Shown here: one piece after another, positions 23,444 through 31,936 of the stretch
Numbering within the stretch: the stretch's first letter is position 1
Layout: each line of letters begins with the position of its first letter
Assembly (NCBI GenBank): GCA_012800475.1
Contig: JAAZJF010000213.1
Location: forward strand, 1 to 32,068
DNA from: Gammaproteobacteria bacterium
Lineage (GTDB): Bacteria > Pseudomonadota > Gammaproteobacteria > Pseudomonadales > Pseudomonadaceae
DNA: 32,068 nt
Direction: 5' to 3'
Position numbers and translations under genes: made by a program
Notes under the pieces: generated by a model
Databases searched by the model: none
Told to the model about the DNA's origin: nothing
The model's input: only the letters and a program-made list of their open reading frames with translations

Positions 23444-24490
23444 ATGATTGACCGCCTGACCTTGCTGCGCCCCGACGATTGGCATATTCATTTACGTGAT
23501 GGTGCAGTATTGCCGCACACCGTTGCCGATGCCGCACGTACTTTTGCGCGCGCTATTATTATGCCGAACTTAGTACCGCCTGTACGCAATACAGCCCAAG
23601 CCGATCAATACCGTGAGCGTATTTTAAACGCACGTCCTGCGCAGAGTACTTTTGAGCCTTTAATGGTGCTCTACCTGACTGACCAAACCTCAGCGCAAGA
23701 TATCAAAGAGGCCCAAGCCAGCGGCTTTGTACACGCAGCTAAGCTCTACCCAGCGGGTGCCACCACCAACTCTGACTCAGGTGTGACTGCACTCCAAGCA
23801 TTGTATCCAGCTCTAGAAGCCATGAGTGAAGTGGGCATGCCCTTACTGATTCACGGTGAAGTGACGCACAGCGATGTGGATATTTTTGACCGTGAAAAGC
23901 GTTTTATTGATGACCAACTCGTTGGCCTAGTAAACCGCTTTCCCGACCTGAAAGTCGTTTTAGAGCACATCACCACCGCGGATGCAGCACAGTTTGTCAG
24001 CGCCGCCAGTGATAAAGTGGCCGCGACCATCACGGCGCACCACTTGTTGTATAACCGCAATCATATGCTGGCTGGCGGTATTCGCCCGCACTTTTACTGC
24101 TTGCCTATTTTAAAGCGCAACACGCACCAAGAAGCTCTGCTTGATGCAGCGACCAGTGGCAATGCTAAGTTTTTCTTAGGCACCGACTCAGCGCCTCACG
24201 CGCAAAATGCTAAAGAAATAGCTTGTGGCTGTGCCGGCTGCTACACCGCCTACGCAGCCATTGAGTTGTATGCTGAAGCTTTTGAGCAGCGCAATGCTTT
24301 AGATAAGCTGGAAGGTTTTGCCAGCCACTTTGGCGCAGATTTTTATGGTTTAGATCGCAACCAAGATACCATTACTTTAGTGCGCGAGCCTTGGACTGTT
24401 CCAGATTCCTTTAACTATGGCGAGCAACAACTGGTACCTCTACGTGCTGGCGAAACATTAAACTGGCGCGTATTAGGAGCCCAAGCATGA
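23444..24490 (+). CDS. pyrC: Dihydroorotase
   Basis: PyrC cyclises N-carbamoyl-aspartate to dihydroorotate in pyrimidine synthesis. The 348-residue enzyme is the short class-II type: metal ligands in WHIHLRDG (residues 13-20), the lysine that becomes carboxylated in AAKLYPAGATTNSDSG, His in LLIHGEV and LEHITT, and the catalytic Asp in FLGTDSAPHA. Length is typical. It overlaps rnt by four bases (ATGA). The promoter is not clear. Confidence 0.97.
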   Translation: MIDRLTLLRPDDWHIHLRDGAVLPHTVADAARTFARAIIMPNLVPPVRNTAQADQYRERILNARPAQSTFEPLMVLYLTDQTSAQDIKEAQASGFVHAAKLYPAGATTNSDSGVTALQALYPALEAMSEVGMPLLIHGEVTHSDVDIFDREKRFIDDQLVGLVNRFPDLKVVLEHITTADAAQFVSAASDKVAATITAHHLLYNRNHMLAGGIRPHFYCLPILKRNTHQEALLDAATSGNAKFFLGTDSAPHAQNAKEIACGCAGCYTAYAAIELYAEAFEQRNALDKLEGFASHFGADFYGLDRNQDTITLVREPWTVPDSFNYGEQQLVPLRAGETLNWRVLGAQA

Positions 24491-25191
24491 GCCACGATAT
24501 CCCTGATTACGAATTCGAAGATTACGTTAATAAAGAAGCCAGCAACGGTCACGACAAACACAGCGGCGGATTAAAATCAGCCATGGCACGCCGTTTTCGT
24601 GGCTACTTACCTGTGGTCATTGACGTGGAAACCGGTGGTTTTAACTGCGCGACAGACGCGCTTTTAGAAATTGCTGCTGTGATTCCTGCCATGGACGATG
24701 AAGGCCTGCTGTACGCAGAGCACACCTTATTTTTCCGTGTTAAACCTTTTGAAGGCGCCAATATTGAGCAAGCTGCGCTCGATTTTACCGGTATTAAACT
24801 CGATCACCCATTGCGCATGGCAGTGACTGAAGATCATGCCTTGGGAGAAGTCTTCAAAAGCGTGCGCAAATCTTTGAAAGCTGCAGGCTGCAAGCGTGCG
24901 ATTTTGGTGGGGCACAACAGTCACTTTGACTTAGGTTTTCTCAACGCCGCTGTTGAGCGTTGCGGTATTAAACGCAATCCTTTCCATCCCTTCTCAAGCT
25001 TTGATACCGCCACGCTCGGCGGTTTAGCCTATGGGCAAACAGTGCTTGCTAAAGCCTGTGAAGCTGCTGAAATCAGCTTTGATACACGTGAAGCTCATAA
25101 CGCTCGCTACGATACTGAAAAAACAGCTGAGCTGTTTTGTGGCATCGTCAATCGCTGGAAAGAAATGGGCGGTTGGGATGAGTTTGAGTAA
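24487..25191 (+). CDS. rnt: Ribonuclease T
   Basis: RNase T is a DEDDh 3'-5' exonuclease that trims tRNA CCA ends and matures 5S, 23S and other stable RNAs. The 234-residue protein has the ExoI motif VIDVETGGFN (D and E), ExoII GHNSHFDLGFL, and ExoIII HNARYDTEKTAELF with His and Asp. An N-terminal extension of about 35 acidic and polar residues (DYEFEDYVNKEASNGHD) precedes the nuclease domain and is a little longer than in E. coli. It is coupled to pyrC by an ATGA overlap, an arrangement known from P. aeruginosa. A hairpin follows. Confidence 0.95.
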   Translation: MSHDIPDYEFEDYVNKEASNGHDKHSGGLKSAMARRFRGYLPVVIDVETGGFNCATDALLEIAAVIPAMDDEGLLYAEHTLFFRVKPFEGANIEQAALDFTGIKLDHPLRMAVTEDHALGEVFKSVRKSLKAAGCKRAILVGHNSHFDLGFLNAAVERCGIKRNPFHPFSSFDTATLGGLAYGQTVLAKACEAAEISFDTREAHNARYDTEKTAELFCGIVNRWKEMGGWDEFE

Positions 25192-25220
25192 AGCAACACC
25201 TCAACTCTAGAACCAAAGAT

Positions 25221-25257
25221 AACAGGCGCCGCACACTCTGCGTGTATAGCGCCTGTT
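25221..25257. terminator. Hairpin between convergent rnt and ppsR
   Basis: AACAGGCGC (25221-25229) pairs with GCGCCTGTT (25249-25257) over 9 bp, with an inner ACAC/GTGT stem. The stem ends in TT on the + strand and in TT (complement of AA) on the minus strand, so it can serve both genes. Confidence 0.6.
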
Positions 25258-25286
25258 GCTGAACAGCCTATTACAGATGAAAGCTG

Positions 25287-26105
25287 TTACTTAAAGCGAC
25301 GCTCAATACCCTTCTCAACCAAGATCTTTGCTGAAATCTCTTCAACCGAAAAATGCGTGGTATTAATAAAGTTAATATTATCGCGCTTAAACAAGCCTTC
25401 CACTTCACGCACTTCAAACTCGCACTGTGCATAACTGGCATAACGGCTATTGGGTTTACGCTCATTGCGTATCGCGGCGAGACGATCAGCATCAATGGTT
25501 AAACCAAACAACTTATCTTGATGTTCTTTTAACGACTTGGGCAGCTGCAGGCTTTCCATATCATCTTCAGTCAGCGGATAGTTGGCCGCGCGAATGCCAT
25601 ACTGCATGGCCATATATAAACAGGTCGGTGTTTTTCCGCAACGCGATACGCCCACTAAAATAATATCTGCACTATCGTAATGACGCGTGCGTCCACCGTC
25701 ATCATTATCTAAGGCAAAATGTACCGCCTCAATGCGCTCCATATAATTGGCGCTATGAGTAATAGAGTGCGATTTGCCTACCGAATAGGATGAGCGATCA
25801 TCCAGCTCTTCTTCTAGCGGCGAGAGAAAACTTGAGAATATATCCACTTTAAAAGCATTTGCAGTGGATAAAATATCGCGGATTTCAGTATTCACAATGG
25901 TATCGAAAACGATCGGACGTATGCCCTCACTTTCCGCAACCGTATTAATTTGTTGTACCATTGCATGTGCTTTTTCAACGCTATCAATATAAGGTCGAGT
26001 TAAGCGACGAAAATCGATATTATCGAATTGTGCCAATAGACTTTGTCCAAGCGTTTCGGCAGTGATACCCGTTCCATCAGAAATAAAAAAAGCTGTGCGT
26101 TTCAT
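25287..26105 (-). CDS. ppsR: PEP synthase regulatory protein (bifunctional kinase/pyrophosphorylase)
   Basis: PpsR inactivates PEP synthase by ADP-dependent phosphorylation of a threonine and reactivates it by Pi-dependent dephosphorylation. The 272-residue protein has the N-terminal FFISDGTGITAETLG, the P-loop-like GVSRCGKTPT and the YPLTEDDME segment typical of the DUF299 family. The ATG at 26105 is used; an in-frame TTG three codons earlier has no support. The ribosome-binding site is poor. It is divergent from its target ppsA and shares the 151-base control region, which holds a 17-bp dyad close to a TATACT -10 (26149-26144). Confidence 0.95.
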   Translation of the reverse strand: MKRTAFFISDGTGITAETLGQSLLAQFDNIDFRRLTRPYIDSVEKAHAMVQQINTVAESEGIRPIVFDTIVNTEIRDILSTANAFKVDIFSSFLSPLEEELDDRSSYSVGKSHSITHSANYMERIEAVHFALDNDDGGRTRHYDSADIILVGVSRCGKTPTCLYMAMQYGIRAANYPLTEDDMESLQLPKSLKEHQDKLFGLTIDADRLAAIRNERKPNSRYASYAQCEFEVREVEGLFKRDNINFINTTHFSVEEISAKILVEKGIERRFK

Positions 26106-26167
26106 AATTGCCAAAAGCCTTAAGTCGTGAACATTTCTCGGTTAGTATAGACAAGTTATTGCATCGC

Positions 26168-26184
26168 ATGTTGCCCGGCAACAT
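26168..26184. promoter_or_regulatory. 17-bp perfect dyad between ppsR and ppsA
   Basis: ATGTTGCC-C-GGCAACAT is a perfect 8-1-8 inverted repeat. It lies at the expected -35 region for a ppsR promoter whose -10 would be TATACT (26149-26144), and about 73 bases before the ppsA ribosome-binding site. The form is that of an operator for a dimeric regulator. It does not match the Cra/FruR or HexR motifs I know. Confidence 0.5.
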
Positions 26185-26256
26185 TGTGACCCATTTTTTC
26201 TAAACCAGGCCAATAGATTGAACTGGCCCTTTCAATATAGACGTGGAGAGATCACC

Positions 26257-28623
26257 TTGGTTGAATACGTAGTTTCCCTCGATAAGCTCGGTAACCATGA
26301 CGTTGAGCGTGTAGGGGGCAAAAACGCTTCCCTAGGCGAGATGATCAGCAACCTTGCAGGCGCCGGTGTTTCAGTACCGGGTGGTTTTGCGACCACAGCA
26401 CAAGCCTACCGTGACTTTATTGAGACCAATAATCTAGATGCACGCATCCACGACTTACTGGATGTACTGGACACCGATGACGTCAATGCACTGGCTCAAG
26501 CCGGCGCGCAAATTCGTCAATGGATCCTCGAAGGCCACTTCCCTGCCCAACTGGATGCCGATATACGTGCAGAATTTGCCAGAATGGCCAATGGTAACGA
26601 CAATATGGCCGTTGCCGTGCGCTCATCAGCCACGGCTGAAGATTTGCCTGACGCATCCTTTGCAGGACAACAAGAAACCTTCTTAAACATCCGCGGTGTG
26701 GACAATGTGATCTACGCAGCTAAAGAAGTCTTCGCGTCACTGTTTAACGACCGCGCTATTTCGTACCGTGTGCACCAAGGTTTTGATCACCGCAACGTCG
26801 CCTTGTCTGTGGGCGTACAGCGCATGGTGCGCTCAGAAACTGCAGCCGCAGGTGTGATGTTCAGTTTGGACACCGAATCAGGTTTTCGCGATGTAGTGTT
26901 TATTACCGGTGCCTATGGTTTAGGTGAAACAGTCGTACAAGGCGCAGTGAACCCCGATGAGTTCTATGTGCACAAACACACTTTAGCTGCAGGACGCCCT
27001 GCGATTTTACGCCGCAACTTAGGTAGTAAAGCGCTGAAGATGATCTACGGTAGCGATGCCAGTGCCGGCAAATCAATCAATACAGTGGATGTTGATCCTG
27101 CAGACCGGATGCGTTTTTGCTTAACCGATGCCGAAGTCAGCAACCTCGCACAACAAGCGGTGATCATTGAGCAGCACTACGGCTGTCCAATGGACATTGA
27201 GTGGGCCAAAGACGGTGATGACGGCAAGCTGTATATCGTCCAAGCCCGCCCTGAAACAGTTAAAAGCCGCAGCAACCTCAACGTAATGGAACGCTACCTG
27301 CTTAAAGAGCAAGGCACAGTGCTCGTTGAAGGTCGCGCCATTGGTCAGCGTATCGGTGCAGGCCGTGTGCGAGTGATTAATGATGTGTCGCAAATGGATA
27401 AAGTCCAGCCAGGCGATGTATTAGTCTCCGACATGACCGACCCCGACTGGGAGCCGGTGATGAAACGCGCCAGCGCCATTGTCACTAACCGTGGTGGACG
27501 CACCTGTCACGCTGCGATTATTGCGCGTGAATTGGGTATTCCAGCTGTTGTAGGCTGCGGCAATGCCACGGCATTGCTTAAAGATGGCCAAGGCGTGACT
27601 GTATCTTGTGCAGAAGGTGATACTGGCTTTGTTTTTGAAGGCGAGCTCAATTTTGATATTCGCACCAACTCTGTTGAAGCGATGCCTAATCTGCCGTTCA
27701 AAATTATGATGAACGTGGGCAACCCAGATCGTGCCTTTGATTTCGCTCAATTACCTAACGCTGGTATAGGTTTGGCGCGTCTTGAGTTTATTATCAACCG
27801 TATGATTGGCGTGCACCCTAAAGCGCTGCTCAATTTTGATAGCCTACCCAGCGATCTACAAGATAGCATCGAAAAGCGTACTGCTGGTTATGCCAGCCCA
27901 GTTGATTTTTATGTCGACAAACTGGTGGAAGGTGTCAGCACCTTGGCAGCAGCATTCTGGCCGAAAAAAGTCATTGTGCGTTTATCTGACTTTAAATCCA
28001 ACGAATACGCCAACCTGATCGGCGGCAAGCTCTACGAGCCAACCGAAGAAAACCCGATGTTGGGTTTCCGTGGTGCATCACGCTATATCAGCGAATCATT
28101 CCGTGACTGTTTTGAACTGGAATGCCGCGCGATGAAGCGCGTGCGCGATGTGATGGGCTTAACCAACGTTGAGTTGATGGTGCCGTTTGTGCGTACAGTC
28201 AATGAAGCAGCGCAAGTTGTGAGCTTGCTTGAGGATTATGGTCTTAAGCGCGGTGAAAATGGCTTACGCCTGATCATGATGTGTGAATTACCTTCCAACG
28301 CCTTACTGGCTGACGAATTCCTTGAGCACTTTGATGGTTTCTCCATCGGTTCCAACGATATGACGCAGCTGACCTTAGGTCTGGACCGTGATTCAGGTGT
28401 GATTGCTCATTTGTTTGACGAGCGTGACCCTGCAGTTAAAAAACTGCTATCAATGGCCATTCAAGCCTGTAATAAAGCGGGTAAGTACATTGGTATTTGT
28501 GGTCAAGGCCCGTCGGATCATCCTGATCTAGCGCGCTGGCTAATGGAGCAAGGCATCGAAAGCGTGTCGCTCAATCCAGACTCCGTACTGGATACGTGGT
28601 TCTTCCTCGCGGAAAACAACTAA
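26257..28623 (+). CDS. ppsA: Phosphoenolpyruvate synthase
   Basis: PpsA makes PEP from pyruvate and ATP, with AMP and phosphate as products, for gluconeogenesis. I start it at a TTG at 26257: GGAGAG (26245-26250) lies six bases before it, and the product (MVEYVVSLDKLG) then matches Pseudomonas PpsA from the first residue. This gives 788 residues. The N-terminal ATP-grasp domain has VGGKNASLGEM and VRSSATAEDLPDASFAGQQE; the phosphohistidine domain has GGRTCHAAIIARELG; the C-terminal TIM barrel has GFRGASRY, IGSNDMTQLTLGLDRDS and GICGQGPSDHP. PpsR, next door, controls it post-translationally. A strong hairpin ends the gene. Confidence 0.97.
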   Translation: MVEYVVSLDKLGNHDVERVGGKNASLGEMISNLAGAGVSVPGGFATTAQAYRDFIETNNLDARIHDLLDVLDTDDVNALAQAGAQIRQWILEGHFPAQLDADIRAEFARMANGNDNMAVAVRSSATAEDLPDASFAGQQETFLNIRGVDNVIYAAKEVFASLFNDRAISYRVHQGFDHRNVALSVGVQRMVRSETAAAGVMFSLDTESGFRDVVFITGAYGLGETVVQGAVNPDEFYVHKHTLAAGRPAILRRNLGSKALKMIYGSDASAGKSINTVDVDPADRMRFCLTDAEVSNLAQQAVIIEQHYGCPMDIEWAKDGDDGKLYIVQARPETVKSRSNLNVMERYLLKEQGTVLVEGRAIGQRIGAGRVRVINDVSQMDKVQPGDVLVSDMTDPDWEPVMKRASAIVTNRGGRTCHAAIIARELGIPAVVGCGNATALLKDGQGVTVSCAEGDTGFVFEGELNFDIRTNSVEAMPNLPFKIMMNVGNPDRAFDFAQLPNAGIGLARLEFIINRMIGVHPKALLNFDSLPSDLQDSIEKRTAGYASPVDFYVDKLVEGVSTLAAAFWPKKVIVRLSDFKSNEYANLIGGKLYEPTEENPMLGFRGASRYISESFRDCFELECRAMKRVRDVMGLTNVELMVPFVRTVNEAAQVVSLLEDYGLKRGENGLRLIMMCELPSNALLADEFLEHFDGFSIGSNDMTQLTLGLDRDSGVIAHLFDERDPAVKKLLSMAIQACNKAGKYIGICGQGPSDHPDLARWLMEQGIESVSLNPDSVLDTWFFLAENN

Positions 28624-28630
28624 GCCCCAC

Positions 28631-28673
28631 CCCTTGTGTGCGCTGCTGCAAGCGCACACAAGGGTTATATCTT
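28631..28673 (+). terminator. Terminator after ppsA
   Basis: CCCTTGTGTGCGCT pairs perfectly over 14 bp with AGCGCACACAAGGG around a 6-base loop (28631-28664). The following TTATATCTT is T-rich but interrupted. Confidence 0.75.
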
Positions 28674-28768
28674 CAGCTGTATACTGCATAAGCACCTACT
28701 TTAATATCCCGCCTGCCTCTCCTCACACGCTTAGACAGTGTTGCTCACTGAGCTCGCTTAAAAATACA

Positions 28769-28804
28769 GTTATAAGAAACTCGTTTTATATAACCATATA
28801 GTTA
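28769..28804. promoter_or_regulatory. AT-rich repeated half-sites upstream of the sulfur operon
   Basis: GTTATA (28769), its inverse TATAAC (28789) and GTTA (28801) lie in an AT-rich stretch; the first two are 20 bases apart, two helical turns. A further GTTATA occurs at 28851. The stretch could hold promoter and operator for the rhodanese/YedE operon. Sulfur-sensing ArsR-type regulators (BigR/YgaV class) bind AT-rich dyads before such genes, but no regulator gene is present here. A separate 12-bp palindrome, CTGCAGCTGCAG, is at 28815-28826. Confidence 0.3.
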
Positions 28805-28868
28805 ATCATTCCTTCTGCAGCTGCAGGCATTGTGCGATCATTGCGCCACAGTTATAGGAGTCACCGCT

Positions 28869-29813
28869 ATGAAAATTTTTTACGCCAGCGTGGCGTTATG
28901 TGTATCCCTGATATGCACCAGCCTACAGGCTGCAATCTATCCACCTTTACTGGAAGCACCTGCACTGGCTGAAGCGATCAGCGCACGCCCGCAGTTACAG
29001 ATCATTGATATCCGCGCTCCCGAAGACTATGCCAAAGGGCATATTGCCCACGCAGTTTCGGCGCCCTATGGGCAGTGGCGTGGTCCAGCTAACAATCCTG
29101 GACAACTGGAAAATGATGCCTACTTTCAACAACTGGTACGCAAACTGGGGCTGACTCAAGAGCAACCTATTGTTGTGTATTCCAGTGGTGTCGATGAAAC
29201 TGATTTTGGTGCTGCAGCACGCGTGTACTGGACGCTCAAGTATTTAGGTTTTAGCGACTTAAGTATCCTCAACGGAGGCTTACAGCAATGGGAGCAACCT
29301 ACCACAACGCAGGTTTCAACGGTGCAGAGCAGCCAAGTTAGCGTACAAGGCAACCCCAAACTGGTGATTTTTAAAGACGAGCTCTTGGATAAAATCACTC
29401 AGCACGATACCCGCTATCAACTCTTGGATGCGCGCCCACCGATTTTTTACCAAGGCCAAGTCAAAGCACCCACAGCCAGCACCAGCGGCACCATTGCCAC
29501 GGCACAAAGCCTGCCATTTGGGCAGTGGTTCAATAACAATGACACGCGCATACGACCTGTTGCCCAGATCAAGCGCTTAGTTCAAGAGCAAGAGCTCGAT
29601 CAAGCCCAAGAGACTGTTTCTTTTTGTAATACAGGGCACTGGGCCGCCACCAACTGGTTTGTTTTGTCAGAGCTTGCTGAGCTTAAAGATGTGCGCCTCT
29701 ACCCCGCCTCACTGGCCGAATGGACGCAAGAAAAATCAAGCTTGCCGATGGACAATACGCCCAGTCGCTTAGAACAAATCAAGTCCAAGTTTTCTCAACT
29801 GGTGAACAAATAA
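28869..29813 (+). CDS. Secreted two-domain rhodanese (sulfurtransferase)
   Basis: The 314-residue protein has a signal peptide (residues 1-22, SLQAA), so it acts in the periplasm. Two rhodanese domains follow. The N-terminal one (about 35-145) keeps the fold motifs QIIDIRAPEDYAKGHIAHAV, but its active-site loop reads VVYSSGVDE, without cysteine, so it is inactive. The C-terminal one (about 165-300) carries the catalytic Cys253 in FCNTGHWAATNWF. Such enzymes transfer sulfane sulfur from thiosulfate or similar donors. AGGAG lies 8 bases before the ATG; an upstream frame to 28830 lacks a start signal. One base separates it from the YeeE/YedE transporter gene. Confidence 0.9.
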   Translation: MKIFYASVALCVSLICTSLQAAIYPPLLEAPALAEAISARPQLQIIDIRAPEDYAKGHIAHAVSAPYGQWRGPANNPGQLENDAYFQQLVRKLGLTQEQPIVVYSSGVDETDFGAAARVYWTLKYLGFSDLSILNGGLQQWEQPTTTQVSTVQSSQVSVQGNPKLVIFKDELLDKITQHDTRYQLLDARPPIFYQGQVKAPTASTSGTIATAQSLPFGQWFNNNDTRIRPVAQIKRLVQEQELDQAQETVSFCNTGHWAATNWFVLSELAELKDVRLYPASLAEWTQEKSSLPMDNTPSRLEQIKSKFSQLVNK

Positions 29814-29814
29814 C

Positions 29815-30906
29815 ATGAACAATCGTTTAGCGCTCGCTGCGGTCTTCGCAGTGTTTACCGCATTTTTATTTTGGTTTGTCTCGGTACGCCAAAGCTTATT
29901 ATTTATTGTCGGTATCGGGCTGGGTACTGTCTTAGCCGGTGCACGCTTTGGTTTCACCACCGGCTGGCGCAACCTGATTGAAAAGCGCGATGCCAGCGGT
30001 GTCTTTGCACAGATACTGCTCTTGGCTATTGCTGCTGCGCTCTCCATGCCGTTACTGGCCAGCTTCCCAACGGAGCTGAGCGCTGCATTAGGCCCACCGA
30101 GTATCAGCTTGCTGGTGGGTGCTTTAGTCTTTGGTGGCGCTATGCAAATTGCTGACGGCTGTGGCTCAGGCACACTCTATAAAGCGGGCTTAGGCATTCC
30201 GTTAAATATGGCGATTTTGCCTGTTTTTGCTTTAGGTAGTTTTTTAGGCTCAGCCCACCTAGGCTGGTGGCTGGACTTAGGTCACTTAGAGCCGGTGGGC
30301 TTAGTTGAAGAAGTGGGCCTAGGTGGCGCACTGGGTCTAACCTACTTGGGCTTGCTACTGACTGGTTTAGCCGCATGGTGGTGGTCAAGAAACAGTGCTG
30401 TAGCGCACACCCTATTTAATAAAAAACTGATCATCGGCGCCGTACTGATCGCCGTACTGGCTGTGTTGATCTTAGTGATTGCCGGTAAACCTTGGGGTGT
30501 GGTGTATGGCTTTGGTTTATGGGCGGCGAAAATTGCACAAGCAGGCAATCTGTTTGACCCCACCACCAACGCCTTTTGGAGTCAGTCCGTCAACGCTACA
30601 GCGCTCGAGCAATCGGTATTTTTAGACCTGACCTCCATTACCAATATCGGTATTTTAGCCGGTGCCTTATGGATTTTCTCACGCAAGAAAAGTGGCGAAT
30701 CCAATAAGCTCAATACCCAGCAATGGATTGTTGGCATTATCGCGGGCTTTTTACTGGGCTACAGTTCACGCTTAGCCTTTGGCTGTAACGTTGGCGCGAT
30801 GGTCAGTGGGATTTCAACAGGCAGTATTCACGGCTGGATTTGGGTGGTCATGGCCTTTTTAGGCTCATTGATTGGTGTACGTGTGCGCCGTTACTTTGGA
30901 TATTAA
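29815..30906 (+). CDS. YeeE/YedE-family sulfur-compound transporter
   Basis: This 363-residue inner-membrane protein has about nine or ten spans in two related halves. Each half has a conserved cysteine motif: ADGCGSGTLYKAG (Cys116) and AFGCNVGAMVSGI (Cys324). In the thiosulfate transporter TsuA of this family such cysteines line the path and relay thiosulfate. The linked periplasmic rhodanese supports a sulfur cargo; thiosulfate, sulfane sulfur or a selenium compound cannot be told apart from sequence. It lies one base after the rhodanese gene and one base before a 52-residue gene, so the three form a tight operon. No TusA-like partner gene is visible. Confidence 0.9.
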   Translation: MNNRLALAAVFAVFTAFLFWFVSVRQSLLFIVGIGLGTVLAGARFGFTTGWRNLIEKRDASGVFAQILLLAIAAALSMPLLASFPTELSAALGPPSISLLVGALVFGGAMQIADGCGSGTLYKAGLGIPLNMAILPVFALGSFLGSAHLGWWLDLGHLEPVGLVEEVGLGGALGLTYLGLLLTGLAAWWWSRNSAVAHTLFNKKLIIGAVLIAVLAVLILVIAGKPWGVVYGFGLWAAKIAQAGNLFDPTTNAFWSQSVNATALEQSVFLDLTSITNIGILAGALWIFSRKKSGESNKLNTQQWIVGIIAGFLLGYSSRLAFGCNVGAMVSGISTGSIHGWIWVVMAFLGSLIGVRVRRYFGY

Positions 30907-30907
30907 G

Positions 30908-31066
30908 ATGAATAAATTACGTATTGTAGTGTTTTGGACACTCTTGGTTGGTTTCTTTGTGTGGGACTGGCACAGCGCGCAACCCGTTAACTTGCGCCTT
31001 GAAGCACCCATTATTGCGATCGGTTCAGGCCAAGCGCCGGCCGGCGGCCATTGCGCAACCTTTTAA
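30908..31066 (+). CDS. Unrecognised 52-residue single-span membrane protein of the sulfur operon
   Basis: The ATG lies one base after the transporter stop, with GGA seven bases upstream. The protein has one hydrophobic span (about residues 5-19, IVVFWTLLVGFFVWD), then a polar segment beginning WHSAQPVNLRLEAP and a Gly/Ala tail ending in GGHCATF with a single cysteine (C49). If the N-terminus is inside, which the Lys and Arg at positions 3 and 5 suggest, the cysteine faces the periplasm like the rhodanese. I do not recognise the family. Tight linkage and a following terminator hairpin argue for a real gene that belongs with the transporter. Confidence 0.65.
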   Translation: MNKLRIVVFWTLLVGFFVWDWHSAQPVNLRLEAPIIAIGSGQAPAGGHCATF

Positions 31067-31080
31067 CACTGAAAGCCTAC

Positions 31081-31110
31081 AGCCGAACTCACAGCAATTT
31101 GAGTTCGGCT
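31081..31110. terminator. Hairpin between the sulfur operon and the methyltransferase gene
   Basis: AGCCGAACTCA pairs perfectly with TGAGTTCGGCT (11 bp, 8-base loop). It stands between convergent genes; no long T-run follows on either strand. Confidence 0.6.
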
Positions 31111-31143
31111 TACTCATCAGTCAAGCACATCAGTTGCGCAACA

Positions 31144-31920
31144 TTACACCGCTAAGCGCACACCCACCGAGACTTGCTTACTGTCCACCGCGGGCAGCAA
31201 AGTACCATCCTGATAATCAGACATAAACACTTCAGCAGCCTGAGTCACGCGCGTTTGAATCACTAAGCGCACGCGTCGACCCAGCACTTTTGCTTCCACC
31301 AGCTCCACCTGCTCGCCATCAATCCATGCTTGGCCGCTGAGCATTTGAAAGGTTTGATCCAAAACAACGCGGTACACTTGCCCTTCATCGCCAAGCCACT
31401 CCCACGTGCCTTGCAAAGGTGCGGGTACCACCCATTTGTATAAATACACACCGCCCATCGCGCGCTTTGCATCCGGCTGCCAGCGGCCCATATTAAAAGC
31501 ATGCGCAATAATACGCGTACCCGGTTGCAGCTCACTTAAAATACGTGCCTTTAACTTCACATTTAATGAAGGCAGCAAATACAAAGTCACCACAGTGGCA
31601 TCACTGAAGTCGACTGTCAGCAAATCTTCTTGCATAAAGGTGACACGGTCTTCCACGCTGATGGCTTGAGCCAGTGCATTCGCTTCAGCAATACGACGCG
31701 GATCCATATCAACTCCGATCGCCCGTGCACCACGCTCCATGGCGGCAGCCACGACAATACGGCCATCACCACAACCTAGGTCATAAAGAATATCATCCTT
31801 GGTTACGGCAGCCATTTTCAGCATCGCCTCAACCACCAGCTCATCGGTTGGTACAAAGATCACATCCAATTGTGCATCCACTTTGGTCAACCCTTCTTCA
31901 AAAACAAGTTCACTAAACAA
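31144..31920 (-). CDS. Class I SAM-dependent methyltransferase, target unknown
   Basis: The 258-residue protein has SAM motif I YDLGCGDGR (46-54), the acidic loop GVDMDPRR at the end of strand 2, EDLLTVDF, and VVTLYLLPSLNVKLKARI. The first part resembles the FAM173-like group, whose known members methylate lysine, but that is only a hint. The C-terminal about 100 residues form a beta-rich extension. There is no ATG before residue 33; I use the TTG at 31920, which follows a weak GGG and keeps the DVIFVPTDELVVEAML stretch conserved in relatives. Relatives often have a signal peptide; none is visible here. The true start is uncertain, and the upstream sequence looks disturbed. Confidence 0.8.
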   Translation of the reverse strand: MFSELVFEEGLTKVDAQLDVIFVPTDELVVEAMLKMAAVTKDDILYDLGCGDGRIVVAAAMERGARAIGVDMDPRRIAEANALAQAISVEDRVTFMQEDLLTVDFSDATVVTLYLLPSLNVKLKARILSELQPGTRIIAHAFNMGRWQPDAKRAMGGVYLYKWVVPAPLQGTWEWLGDEGQVYRVVLDQTFQMLSGQAWIDGEQVELVEAKVLGRRVRLVIQTRVTQAAEVFMSDYQDGTLLPAVDSKQVSVGVRLAV

Positions 31921-31936
31921 TACAATACCCAGCCGG

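Noticed and set aside
26168..26203. An 11-codon ORF beginning at the ATG inside the ppsR/ppsA dyad
   Set aside because: No ribosome-binding site, and it coincides with the dyad, which explains the sequence better.
29769..30173. A 134-codon frame antisense to the YeeE/YedE gene
   Set aside because: Opposite a clear membrane-protein gene; the Pro/Lys/Ala-rich translation is typical of a reverse-frame artefact.
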